Below are positions 1 to 9,998 of a stretch of DNA of 64,000 nt, one piece after another. The position numbers and the translations under genes are program-made. Each line of letters begins with the position of its first letter. Positions within the stretch are counted from its first letter, which is position 1. The DNA lies in NCBI RefSeq assembly GCF_000227135.1, contig NC_018261.1:1-64000 (forward strand). The letters are read 5' to 3'. The notes under the pieces were generated by a model that saw only the letters and a program-made list of their open reading frames with translations, did no database searches and was not told where the DNA came from. This stretch comes from Leishmania donovani. Taxonomy: Eukaryota; Euglenozoa; Kinetoplastea; Trypanosomatida; Trypanosomatidae.

Positions 1-1744
1 GTGCAAGGAATCAGTGGAGAGAAAAACCCTCACCCTGGCCCGTAATCGCAAACGCACCGTAGCCCTTCCCCCTGCCAGCTGCCTTGGTGGCCGTCATTCT
101 CTCAACGCCAACTAGTACCGGTGTGGCCATCTTGTACTGCGCATGCAGGGCAGTGCTCGTGGTTCGGCAGTTCGCATAGCCGTGGGTTCCCGACGATGGA
201 TGCAGTAAGAGTCCTGCAAGAGTCTTACCGGTGGTGAGGCCAGGCGTCACTGGAGCGGTGTTGTGAAGAAGGATCGTGTCCTCGGTGGTGCTTACCGTCT
301 TTACTGGCGCGCGAGGCGCACTGGATGAAGTGTACAAGACTATGAGGGCAGAAACGTCCGTCGTTCTTGGAGAAAGCGCAGAAGCTGAGAGTGACGAGGA
401 GAGCGTGCGGATCAGTTTTATAAAGGCGCGGTTTGACTGCAGAGCATGCAGACAAAAGGACACGATCACGCCAGAGAGAGAAAGAGATAGTTAAGAATTC
501 CAAGAGCACCCAGGGAAGAGAGATTATGATGCACAAATCGCGCAAGGGAGAGATATTGAGAGAAGAAATGGGCTTATTCGGGTGTGCGTGTGCACCTCAG
601 CACGCAGGCGTACGGTCTTATCCTTGGCATACGTTTTCTATGTCTCCGGTTACGTTTTGTGGGGATTTAGAAATGCGGTAGACGCGTTGATGGCGATATT
701 TGGGATAACATCGCTGAAGGAGCATTGGAGCAGGGAGGGAAGAGCAACAGTTGATGGGTATGCTGCAGAGACCGCCTGAATGGCGCGAAGCGATAATACT
801 GTGAAGGCGATACCAGGGAATCAAAAACACACCACGACGTTCACCTCAGGTGACTATTACAGTGAAGGCAGTGCAAAGCAGATGGTTATGAAAAGAGAGA
901 CGGGAAGGATGCCGTGGATGGGAAAGAGAAAAGAGGAGCAGAGAGTGCAACACAGTGCCCATGTCAGCCAAAGTAGTCAAACACTCCTGCGCAGGATAAG
1001 GATATATCGCTTTGAATCACAACAAGCAGCACCGGCTTCAACGACTTCCGGCACATGCTCCTACACAGCTGCGTTTTGTGAACCTCAATCAGTTTCAGGG
1101 ATGTTGTGCACCCTGTCTACGCTGCAGGTGGCGGGAGCCTCGTGCACCGCGCCATCAACATTTTCTCCACTGGAGGACACCTGCTATGACTTTCTACATC
1201 TCTGATGCCGTTTCTGTTGGCCCTCACGCACATGTGCTGGACAGCACGCGCCAACGAGGACAGCGATGCTAAGAGCTCACAATGCTCCCTAAGGATCGGC
1301 TGCAATGCTGAGCACGAACAAAAGCCGCAGACTTCGCGCACACCAGTGGCTGGCTTTGATGGGCCCCAGCAGCAGTCCCCGGACAACAAAGTCAAGCTGC
1401 CGAGATGGTTGCGGTAGTTCACGTCCAAAAATGCATGGCATGCCCTGAGTCTTGCTCCATCCACTACTCTGCTGCAGCATGCGCCAAGGAGCACTAGCCA
1501 CCAGCATCATCTTTGCGGCAGAAGACGTCACAGCCGGCTGCAGTGTCAAGGGCTGCTGTGTGCGGCTGAGAGCAGTCCTCTAAGTCATAGAAGTCTACAC
1601 CGCGGTGAGCACCTCTGGCGGTCGCCAGCGAAGGGGCTCCCGGGCCGGGGGGAAAGAGTGGTAAGGTGGTCAGGGTGGTCTACCTCATTCGCTATCAGCG
1701 CACCGAAGTGAGGGGGTTTCTACAACAATATTTTTTGTTTCACC
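1..1744. other. Gene-free left end of window
   Basis: No open frame here has recognisable protein character. The first 1 kb is low complexity. About 1,000-1,660 is GC-richer and has patches (for example a stretch near 1,618-1,640 reading cgccagcgaag) that resemble the body of the retroposon found further right, so it may hold an eroded copy. No telomeric TTAGGG/CCCTAA array is visible. The stretch ends in an assembly gap. Confidence 0.5.
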
Positions 1745-1843
1745 NNNNNNNNNNNNNNNNNNNNNNNNNNNNNNNNNNNNNNNNNNNNNNNNNNNNNNNN
1801 NNNNNNNNNNNNNNNNNNNNNNNNNNNNNNNNNNNNNNNNNNN
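1745..1843. other. Assembly gap (99 N)
   Basis: A run of 99 N. It sits directly at the A-rich-tail side of the first retroposon copy, so the gap is probably an assembly break caused by the repeat and its true size is unknown. Confidence 0.98.
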
Positions 1844-2225
1844 TATAGTTTCCCTTTTTTTCAGGCGCCCATCCGACCATGCAACATGAGCTCAACTCCA
1901 GTCTGCTTGCGCTGGCACGGCCCTGTTGCGTGGTGCGATGCAGTCGTAGGCACGCGGCACAGCAATGCACCGACTCCGTCATCTGAGCACGGCCTCCACC
2001 CGCAACTCTGCACCCCACTCGCTTCGCTGGCGGCTCCGACGCAACGCCATCCAGGAGCTGACCGCCGGCATCAGCAGCGTTGAATTGCTCTGGCTCGCCC
2101 ATGTCTTAGGTGCCTGACCCTGTCACCGCCTCCAGTGGCCGTGCATTGGCAGGAACAGGGGCTGCCTGGCTTCCTCACACGGAGTGGGGGTGCCGGGCCT
2201 AGATACCCCGCTGAGGCATTTTCCC
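1844..2225 (-). mobile_element. SIDER-like short retroposon, copy 1
   Basis: A copy of the ~370 bp element, with sense orientation on the - strand. Its A-rich 3' tail (t-run at 1854-1861 on +) is at the left and its 5' end at about 2,225. The body from ~1,874 to 2,150 looks identical to the other young copies; the 5' end differs (ctgaggcattttccc instead of ctgaggtctcccctgtcatgag). Its tail and flank (1844-1873) are the reverse complement of the tail and flank of copy 3 (3676-3705). Resemblance to trypanosomatid SIDER elements rests on size, A-rich tail and dispersed intergenic placement, not on a database match. Confidence 0.75.
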
Positions 2226-2862
2226 GTCATCGAATGTGGCGCAGTCTGAGAAAGGAAAATAACGGTTCGAATGTTCCGTGGTCGTGCGGTGAGCCTGCTA
2301 CTCTGGAGAGCACCGGCATCGCCCGTTTTCAGAGTCGTATGCTGTGTTGTGAACCACGAGTGTTTATGCTGCTACTGCTATTTTTTCCGGGGTCAGCCTC
2401 GCAGTAACGGTTGCACACCGGGACAGAAGCGTTTATGGTCTTAGATTAGGGTCTTCTACACACACTTTTACAGCCGCAAGGGGCTAATAAACTTCAGAGG
2501 GTAGCACAGTGCACTCGGACAGTGGGTTGCAGACAGACCGCAAAGCGCAATCATTCGCAGGATTTACCTTTCACAAAAAAACGCGGTGGTTCTTAAGCAC
2601 TAGAGGAACGGTTTTTTTTTTCACACCACTGGTACCGCGATGGGTACCGCGATGCAACGTCGTTTTGCTGGCAAATCGACCTCCACAAGTTGCCAGCTCC
2701 AATCGCTGCGTAGACGAGGCGTTGTGGCCAAAATTTGTGTGCGGATAGAGCTGTCGACATTTCAGATATACAGCGACAGACAGTGCGACGTAATTTTGAA
2801 TGGAGTACCGAAGAACAGAAAGCTTCTATTTTTCTTTGTGAAGAAAACAGTTCCTTGACGAT
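2226..2862. other. Spacer between retroposon copies 1 and 2
   Basis: No gene. AT-richer than the coding half of the window. It contains a short direct repeat, gtaccgcgatg, at ~2,632-2,654. Both ends abut retroposon 5' ends, so the two elements point away from each other here. Confidence 0.5.
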
Positions 2863-3207
2863 GGGAAAATGCCTCAGCGCGGGGCACCTAGGTCCGGCAC
2901 CCCCACTCTGTGTGGGGAAGCCAGGCAGCCCCTGCTCCTGCCAATGCACGGCCACTGGAGGCGGTGACAGGGTCAGGCACCTAAGACATGGGCGAGCCAG
3001 AGCAATTCAACGCTGCTGATGCCGGCGGTCAGCTCCTGGATGGCGTTGCGTCGGAGCCGCCAGCGAAGCGAGTGGGGTGCAGAGTTGCGGGTGGAGGCCG
3101 TGCTCAGATGACGGAGTCGGTGCATTGCTGTGCCGCGTGCCTACGACTGCATCGCACCACGCAACAGGGCCGTGCCAGCGCAAGCAGACTGGAGTTGAGC
3201 TCATGTT
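2863..3207 (+). mobile_element. SIDER-like short retroposon, copy 2 (cut by gap)
   Basis: Sense orientation is +. The 5' end at ~2,863 reads gggaaaatgcctcagcg, the same 5' variant as copy 1. The body is indistinguishable from the other young copies up to the gap at 3,208; the 3' end and A-rich tail are missing because of the N run. Confidence 0.75.
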
Positions 3208-3306
3208 NNNNNNNNNNNNNNNNNNNNNNNNNNNNNNNNNNNNNNNNNNNNNNNNNNNNNNNNNNNNNNNNNNNNNNNNNNNNNNNNNNNNNNNNNNNNN
3301 NNNNNN
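3208..3306. other. Assembly gap (99 N)
   Basis: 99 N between the truncated 3' end of copy 2 and the 5' end of copy 3. Both flanks are the same repeat, so this is very probably a collapsed or unresolved repeat junction. Confidence 0.98.
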
Positions 3307-3705
3307 GCCACTCTCATGACAGGGGAGACCTCAGCGCGGGGCACCTAGGTCCGGCACCCCCACTCTGTGTGGGGAAGCCAGGCAGCCCCTGCTCCTGCCA
3401 ATGCACGGCCACTGGAGGCGGTGACAGGGTCAGGCACCTAAGACATGGGCGAGCCAGAGCAATTCAACGCTGCTGATGCCGGCGGTCAGCTCCTGGATGG
3501 CGTTGCGTCGGAGCCGCCAGCGAAGCGAGTGGGGTGCAGAGTTGCGGGTGGAGGCCGTGCTCAGATGACGGAGTCGGTGCATTGCTGTGCCGCGTGCCTA
3601 CGACTGCATCGCACCACGCAACAGGGCCGTGCCAGCGCAAGCAGACTGGAGTTGAGCTCATGTTGCATGGTCGGATGGGCGCCTGAAAAAAAGGGAAACT
3701 ATAGA
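3307..3705 (+). mobile_element. SIDER-like short retroposon, copy 3
   Basis: A complete-looking copy on the + strand, from the 5' terminal motif gccactctcatgac to an A-rich tail (gaaaaaaagggaaactata) ending at ~3,705. Translating it gives a 65-77 residue open frame that is the same in every copy only because the DNA is the same; I do not regard it as a protein gene. Confidence 0.8.
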
Positions 3706-5442
3706 TGATAGCTACTACGACGATTTGGTTGGAGAAGAGTACAACGCGTATCAAGGATAAGCTTTGAATTTACACAGTCAAGCGCTGCTGTGGTGGAAAC
3801 AAACGATTACAGCAATGTAGTTGTGTTGCGGGTTTGGGTGAAAAGGGAATTTTGATGTTTTTATTTCTGGCACATCACACCTCATCATATGTACGTCGTG
3901 CAAAGGAGACGGTCGAAATGCGCATGACTAACTGCAGGAGTGGAACCTTATGACTAGTGTGAAGCCGGAACGGCTTTCGCCACCGGCAAAAGCCGTGTAA
4001 GCGGTGAAGGGAGAGCAGAGGGAGTTGAGAAAAACAGGATGCGCTAACGCAATGAGAAATAAAGCTGCTTGAGTACAAATGCTCTGGAGTGGAAGCAAAT
4101 GTTGCATCTCGCGAGAGAAAGAACACGCTGTGCATGTCAACGGAAGCTACTCCTTGTCAGAAAGCAAGTACTACTTTAGTTTTGGCTGCCAGAATAAATA
4201 AAAGTTGAGTTACTTATCTGGAAATATAAAAACATGCGCTCCAACACATGTCCATATCTACTAAGAGGAAATCCTCCGGCTCATGAGGCAGACTATACGG
4301 ACATTGTATGTTTTCGTTTATTTTTCGTTCTTCTCTATGTTTGTCCCCCCCCCGCCTCTTAGTGCAGGCTGTACTGTGTTGGAAATATCCTTCATTTTCA
4401 TGTGCTCATCAACACACACATGAGGCGAAGAGCGAGACGGGAAGTGCCATACCTCCTGAGGAACTCCTGCCGTTGTCGGTAGCCGAGGAGACGAGATGGG
4501 GGAAGTGAAACATTCACTCAGCTTCTTGAGGCCTGAAATAGAGAAGAGTAGAAAAAAATGAAAAGCACCTCATTCAAATGTCGTATGACTTTTGACTTCA
4601 ATTCTCATAATCATATTCTATTCAATCATCCTGCCGTTTTTTCCTGCCACTAGGTTTCAATAGGGAGAAAAAAGAATCGAAGTGCTTTCACCTTTCCTTG
4701 CAGGTCTGATTCGTACCAATTTACTTGCTGAGAAGAAATTTGAAGACAGCAGTTCTCGTGAGGTTAAAGGGTCGCAAAGGCGGTGGTCGGCTGTTCATTT
4801 TTTTGGGGGGTGGTTGGTTGCATGAGGTTCGATGTACGAGCACAAACGCTTAGAACATATCATTCGATGTGATGGCTTTCCCTATGGAGAACGTTTGTAG
4901 CCTATTATTGCATCAGAGAAAAATGAAAAAGAATGTGTGTGACTTTCTTTCTGTATTTTTCCTGAAAAAGCAGTTTTTCGCTGCATTCTGTGAACTTTAT
5001 GGTGTGTCCGGCGTTCGCATTTCCCTAGTAAGACCTACCCGTAGTGTGCTTGAGGAAAACAACTTCTACACAACTCAGATGTGTACAGCACATGAATCTG
5101 TGCTGAGGAATCAGCGAGCCCTTCAGGTCGTGCACTAGTCACTACGAGGGCTCAGGACGATCTCACCCGTACCCCAAGGTCTACAAGGTCAAAAGCAGCA
5201 GTCACACAGAGAGAAGAAAAGAGCTGTTTTTTTTTCCAGTGCGTTGTTCGTCCATAAACTGCTCAGCAAATAAACGGGCCAACAGACAGTTCATTGAAAA
5301 GATAAAAAAGAACATGCGTATCACGGTGTGAAGAAAGCGAAACCACAAAGAGGACAAAAAATGGAGCTGTCAAGTAAAGCATGCTTTACGGCAAAAAAAA
5401 AGAAAAAAATCAGGTAGCACCCTGCAGAGCGCGCAGAGGAGA
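3706..5442. other. Gene-free AT-rich stretch
   Basis: No supported gene. Base composition is clearly AT-richer than the rest of the window, with A and T homopolymers (for example 5,230-5,238 and 5,392-5,409). It lies downstream of the - strand dehydrogenase, so its right part is that gene's 3' UTR. Nothing else could be identified. Confidence 0.5.
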
Positions 5443-6363
5443 CTATTCGCGTTTTCGCTCAGCCTTACACTTGATAGACTTATGCGTCTGCAAGATCTTG
5501 TTCGACACATAATCGGTGGGTAGTGCCCTCACGATTGCCTCCAGAACGGCGTGATTGCGGTGACCGGGAGTCTGAGGTACAGATCCGAGCTTGTCAAGCG
5601 TCTGATGCGCCATGTTGTCAGCGTTCACCATCAGGAAGGTCTCACGTGGCTTACGGGAGCTAATACCTTGTGTCATCTTGCTCACTACCATGTTTGGCGA
5701 CACTGCAAGAACATCAATGCCGAACTCCTTCAATTCGTAGTGGAGACCACAGCCAAAAGACAAGTTGAAGGCCTTCGTTCCGGCGTACGTGCACAGAAGC
5801 GGGGCAGGAGTAACGGCGGAGACGGAGCCGAGCATAAGGATGGCACCACAGCGCTTCGCCTTCATCTTCGGCACCACATACTTGGTCATGCGGACACTGG
5901 ACTCACAGTTTACTTTGAGCAGGCGGAGGTCCGTCTCAAGATCTACCTCGTCGAAATTGTTGGTGTAGGTGTAGTTAACGCCAACGTTATTGACGAGCAC
6001 GGCAATCTCAATCTTGTCGAGCTCTGCGAACATATCATCGTACTGCTTAGGGGTCGCCGAGGCGAAATCAAACGAAATGGCCTTGCCCTGCACGCCGAGC
6101 TGCTTCAGATCCGCCACAACGCTTTCCAGCTTCGACAAGGTGCGTGCAATGACACACACGTTGAATCCACGGCGGCCAAGGTCGAGGGCCATGGCGTAGC
6201 CAATACCCTCGCTAGCGCCCGTTACAACTGCCCAGTCGCCGGCGTGGCCGTAACGCTTCTTCATGTTAAGGGATGTCAGGTAGTTGATCTTGACAAAGCC
6301 GATAACCTTGAAAAAAATCGCACCCAGGGCAACGGCGCCCAGAACTGAGAGAAAGCACGGCAT
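5443..6363 (-). CDS. Short-chain dehydrogenase, 3-ketoacyl-CoA reductase / 17-beta-HSD12 type
   Basis: A 306-residue membrane-anchored short-chain dehydrogenase/reductase. A hydrophobic N-terminal segment (about residues 4-24) precedes a Rossmann fold. The cofactor motif TGASEGIG (48-55), the NNVG motif (125-128), catalytic Ser180 in GSVS, and the YAGTK motif (Tyr193, Lys197) are all present. Layout and length match the ER enzyme that reduces 3-ketoacyl-CoA with NADPH in very-long-chain fatty acid elongation. Steroid dehydrogenase annotations refer to the same family, so the substrate is not proven. The basic C-terminal tail (KAERKRE) could act as an ER retrieval signal. It is the only - strand gene in the window and is transcribed away from the strand switch. 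A - strand pyrimidine tract (6,487-6,520) and AG at 6,452-6,453 give a plausible spliced-leader site about 90 bases upstream. Confidence 0.9.
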   Translation of the reverse strand: MPCFLSVLGAVALGAIFFKVIGFVKINYLTSLNMKKRYGHAGDWAVVTGASEGIGYAMALDLGRRGFNVCVIARTLSKLESVVADLKQLGVQGKAISFDFASATPKQYDDMFAELDKIEIAVLVNNVGVNYTYTNNFDEVDLETDLRLLKVNCESSVRMTKYVVPKMKAKRCGAILMLGSVSAVTPAPLLCTYAGTKAFNLSFGCGLHYELKEFGIDVLAVSPNMVVSKMTQGISSRKPRETFLMVNADNMAHQTLDKLGSVPQTPGHRNHAVLEAIVRALPTDYVSNKILQTHKSIKCKAERKRE

Positions 6364-7936
6364 CGCAGAAGGAGGGGAAAAAGACTTGTCCGCTGAGAAA
6401 GCAAGGAGCTATGATGGCGAGAAAGGGCCCTTTGACAGGATACGCTAAATCCTCAATAATGAAATAGGGCAAGGTGTAGGTGAGAACAGAGAGAAAGATG
6501 CGGGAGAAACGGAAAGTGTGATAAAGTAGCACCTCTGGGGTTATAGAGAGAGACGATACATGGCAAGTGAACACATATGCGTTCTCAACTCAAGTAACAG
6601 TACAATCGCATTGTCCGTGTGGAGAATATCATCATTTTCCGTGTTTTGAGATTATATATATATATATGCCTGCGAGGCATGTCTTCCGCACCTGTTGGGC
6701 TGTTGAACAACTCCTGTGTCGTTGTCGTTGTTCGTGCCTGTCCGACCATGCAACATGAGCTCAACTCCAGTCTGCTTGCGCTGGCACGGCCCTGTTGCGT
6801 GGTGCGATGCAGTCGTAGGCACGCGGCACAGCAATGCACCGACTCCGTCATCTGAGCACGGCCTCCACCCGCAACTCTGCACCCCACTCGCTTCGCTGGC
6901 GGCTCCGACGCAACGCCATCCAGGAGCTGACCGCCGGCATCAGCAGCGTTGAATTGCTCTGGCTCGCCCATGTCTTAGGTGCCTGACCCTGTCACCGCCT
7001 CCAGTGGCCGTGCATTGGCAGGAGCAGGGGCTGCCTGGCTTCCCCACACAGAGTGGGGGTGCCGGACCTAGGTGCCCCGCGCTGAGGTCTCCCCTGTCAT
7101 GAGAGTGGCGTTGCAAATCGAGTACGAAAAGAGGATTTACGGTATCAGCGCAAAGAACAGCTGCACAATATGCTCGTTGGCTTTGCGTGCTGAGAAGCAA
7201 AGGAGGTAGCAGTAGCAGTACGGGATTCGGAGCTGGGAGGTATTCTCCCCCGCTCCTTGAGGCTTTCAATGATGTCATCGATAAAGTTGCGAACAACCTG
7301 TAGAACTTGCTGGATTGAGGTTGGCGTCGTAAAGATGCGACTCGAGATGAACAACTGTTGTGGGAACATTTGTGTGTGGGGGGGAGGGGGACATGTGGAA
7401 AGCAGTTTTTCATGGGTAGTTTTAAAAGGTGCAAATATACTGGAGACGGCCCCCTACTTCCACACGGGGTACCAGGCTCCCACTGGGGAAGCGATGCCTC
7501 TGCGGTGACACCCGTTGACAGAGTGATCAAATCAAAGGGAAAATCGATGGTGTGGTAGGTGAATTATCGATGCAATGGACGCAGAGACTTAGTCACAAGA
7601 ACACCAAGAGAGCTGAAAAGAACCGCGCACCTGCAATCTTAATTCTTGCCGAATTACTTTCGGCAAGGAAATCGACACAGTTGGAAGCTGTTGGTCGGCG
7701 ACTGGTGCCTCTGTTTGGAGGTCGACCCTGGAAAACCGACTCGACAGTCACTGGAAAGCGGTACGTTTTGGCACATGCGTGGTTCGTGGGTATGGACGTG
7801 CGCGGCCACATGTGAATTTTTTGTGAAGTTTGTTATCTGATGAAAAAGATATCTGTTTACTGCTTCTTCATCTTTTGCTTGCGGTTCCTCTTCGCCGTGC
7901 ATAGTCACAGAAGGCGCGGACTTATTCTACTGTCTC
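6364..7936. promoter_or_regulatory. Divergent strand-switch region (probable Pol II start region)
   Basis: The - strand dehydrogenase and the + strand LRR gene diverge across this 1.57 kb. In Leishmania such divergent switches are where polycistronic Pol II transcription starts in both directions. Visible features are an alternating TA tract at 6,653-6,667, a G-rich run at 7,376-7,391, and an inserted retroposon (6,712-7,109). The + strand side has a pyrimidine stretch at 7,861-7,900 followed by AG at 7,903-7,904, 33 bases before the LRR gene ATG. The promoter role is inferred from gene orientation only. Confidence 0.65.
6712..7109 (-). mobile_element. SIDER-like short retroposon, copy 4
   Basis: Sense orientation is -. 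The A-rich tail appears on + as ttgtcgttgttc at 6,721-6,732, and the 5' end is gagagtggc at 7,101-7,109. The body appears identical to copies 1-3, 5 and 6. It sits inside the divergent strand switch, between the two diverging gene arrays. Confidence 0.8.
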
Positions 7937-9286
7937 ATGGGACTCCTGTTGCTCACAGAGGTATGCCAGTTTCATGAAGGCGGGGAACGTTCCCCATTGT
8001 CAACGCGGCGGCGACTTATGTTGGCTTCTCTTTCTCCTGCTACGCGAAAATTAGCGTTGACGGGTGAAGGACTCACGATCGGATCAGTTTCATTTAGGAA
8101 CGGAGGAACTGAGATGAATATCACCATCGCTAACGATGGACCGCCTCCTCCTGTCGGCTGGTGGCGCTACTCGGGCACTGTTACAGTTGCAGGACACAAT
8201 GCCCCCTTGGGTGCTTGCGGTGTTATTAGCACAGTTAAAAATGCGTGGTCAGTGTGCAGAGTAACACGCGTTGAGCTCACTAGTGACGATGGGGTTGACG
8301 CTGTAGTGCAGCGGCAAATACTATACATTCTTGGCCTTCTTCAAAACGAAGTCATCTCATTATGTCTGGGCAAACTGCGAATGAAAAACGCTGACTTGGC
8401 ACCTTGTCTACCATCGCTGAACTCCCTTTCTCTTTATGGCTGTGATGGTAGAATTGAGAAATGGCTCAGCGCACTTAGCACAGCAGCGGAGATAGTCGAA
8501 ATATCGGATTGCTTTTCTCTCTCAGACGCAACGTTTAAATCTATGCCAACGACCTCAGTGGACCGTCTGGTTCTCGACAACACAAATGTGGCTGCCTCTT
8601 TTCTGGAGCACCTGAAATGCAGGCATTCGGTGCGGACACTGAGCTTGATGGACTGCCGCAAGATCGACACTTCGCAAGTAGGTGCTTTCCCACAGTTGCG
8701 ACGTCTACTACTGTGCCGCACTCCCGTAGCAAGTGAATCGCTGGAAGGTGTTGAAAAATGTCATCATCTTCAGATTGTGAATCTGGGAGGGTGCCAAGAG
8801 GTTGTTGATGTCAACGTGCTTGGGGCATTGAAACAGCTTCGCGAGCTTTTCTTGCACGAAACATCTGTAACCAATGCTGGTATTGCAGCGCTTGCCAATT
8901 GCAAACGACTCGAAAAGCTCAATTTAGGTGGCTGCGTTCATGTTTCCAACGTCAACCATCTCGGGAGATTGGCTAATCTTTTGGAGCTGCATCTTTGGAG
9001 TACGAAGGTGACGAATTCAGGTATAGAGGGTCTGGCCTCGTGCTGTTCACTAGTGGAGCTTGTCTTGGACGACTGCGTCCGAATTACAGATGTTTTACCA
9101 CTTGGCTGCTTGCAGTCGATTCGATGGCTCTCACTGATTGGCACAGAGGTCGAGGCCCCGGGCGTCAAGGGACTGATTCATTGTGAGAAATTAGAGACTT
9201 TGGCTCTTGGTGGAACGCGAATTGCTCATCCACCGAAGCTGTGGAGACACGAGGCTATTGTTGAATATCTCGGAAATCTTACCTGA
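7937..9286 (+). CDS. Leucine-rich repeat protein
   Basis: 449 residues. From about residue 140 to the C terminus it is a run of leucine-rich repeats of ~23 residues, with units built around patterns such as LxxLxLxxTxVTNxGIxxLxxCxxLxxLNLGGC. This is the type seen in trypanosomatid LRRP1/ESAG8-like proteins. The first ~130 residues are not repetitive and match nothing I know. No signal peptide or membrane segment is convincing, although the first residues (GLLLL) are hydrophobic. A role in protein-protein interaction is the usual one for the family; the partner is unknown. It is the first + strand gene after the strand switch. Its codons use more A/T at third positions than genes further right. 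The ATG at 7,937 is 33 bases after a good splice acceptor. Confidence 0.85.
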   Translation: MGLLLLTEVCQFHEGGERSPLSTRRRLMLASLSPATRKLALTGEGLTIGSVSFRNGGTEMNITIANDGPPPPVGWWRYSGTVTVAGHNAPLGACGVISTVKNAWSVCRVTRVELTSDDGVDAVVQRQILYILGLLQNEVISLCLGKLRMKNADLAPCLPSLNSLSLYGCDGRIEKWLSALSTAAEIVEISDCFSLSDATFKSMPTTSVDRLVLDNTNVAASFLEHLKCRHSVRTLSLMDCRKIDTSQVGAFPQLRRLLLCRTPVASESLEGVEKCHHLQIVNLGGCQEVVDVNVLGALKQLRELFLHETSVTNAGIAALANCKRLEKLNLGGCVHVSNVNHLGRLANLLELHLWSTKVTNSGIEGLASCCSLVELVLDDCVRITDVLPLGCLQSIRWLSLIGTEVEAPGVKGLIHCEKLETLALGGTRIAHPPKLWRHEAIVEYLGNLT

Positions 9287-9998
9287 TCGGTGCGGCCAGG
9301 GGCGGAGGGGAAGGAGCCACCTGCTTCTGATTGTCAATCCATCATGTTGAGGAGTACTGCTCACAAGAAGAAAAAAATAAGTAGTAGTGAAATCGACGGC
9401 TGCTGTGGAGTTTTCTCAGTGAAATGTGAAGCGAGCTTCTGATGCAGTGGAGTACGTTTTATGCGCTGAAGAAGCAGGGGCTAGTGATCGCACTGGGCCG
9501 CCGCTACGGTGAAAGTGCTAAATTGGCGCCTGTAAGCCTCGATGTCGGCCCCTAGAACTAGGTATGAACAGAGCTCCTTACTGTTCACTTCCTTTTTTTT
9601 CTTTCCTTTGACTGCCTCGCGACGAGCCTGCTCATGAATTTTTGCTGATGAGTCCGCAAGAAAAGAGATAAAAAGTGCCCCTTGTCCTACTGCTTCAGGG
9701 AAAGTGTGTTACCCTCTCGGATAGTTGCAACCGTGAAGAAAGGCGCGTATGCGCTGCTTTTCCCCACTTTTTATCCTCGGTAGTGACCTCCTCTTGCGCT
9801 GCTGCCTGTAACTTAGTTACTCTCAGAGCTGGAGGACAGATGTCATCATTGTGTTGAGCTTTTTTTTTCCCTTACGCAATTCTCTATACTGATTTGTCTC
9901 CTCTGCCTGCATTTCTTGTGGTACATGTCCGGAAGTATGCTTGTGAGAGTTTTTGCATTTTTTCGTGAGAATCCGCGGAACGCGTGTCGTGTGCGAAA
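9287..9998. other. Intergenic, LRR to kinase
   Basis: 712 bases without a gene: 3' UTR of the LRR gene plus 5' region of the kinase. A T-rich pyrimidine tract (9,859-9,920) is followed by AG at 9,934-9,935, giving a 64-base leader for the kinase. Confidence 0.5.

Noticed and set aside
2988..3210. Recurrent 65-77 residue open frames (MGEPEQFNAADAGG..., MSSTPVCLRW...) in each repeat copy
   Set aside because: They are identical only because the repeat DNA is identical; they occur on both strands, have no domain, and several are cut by gaps or element ends.
9643..9668. Hammerhead-ribozyme-like core ctgatgag followed by gaaaag
   Set aside because: Stem II would have at most two or three pairs and no matching stems I and III are seen.
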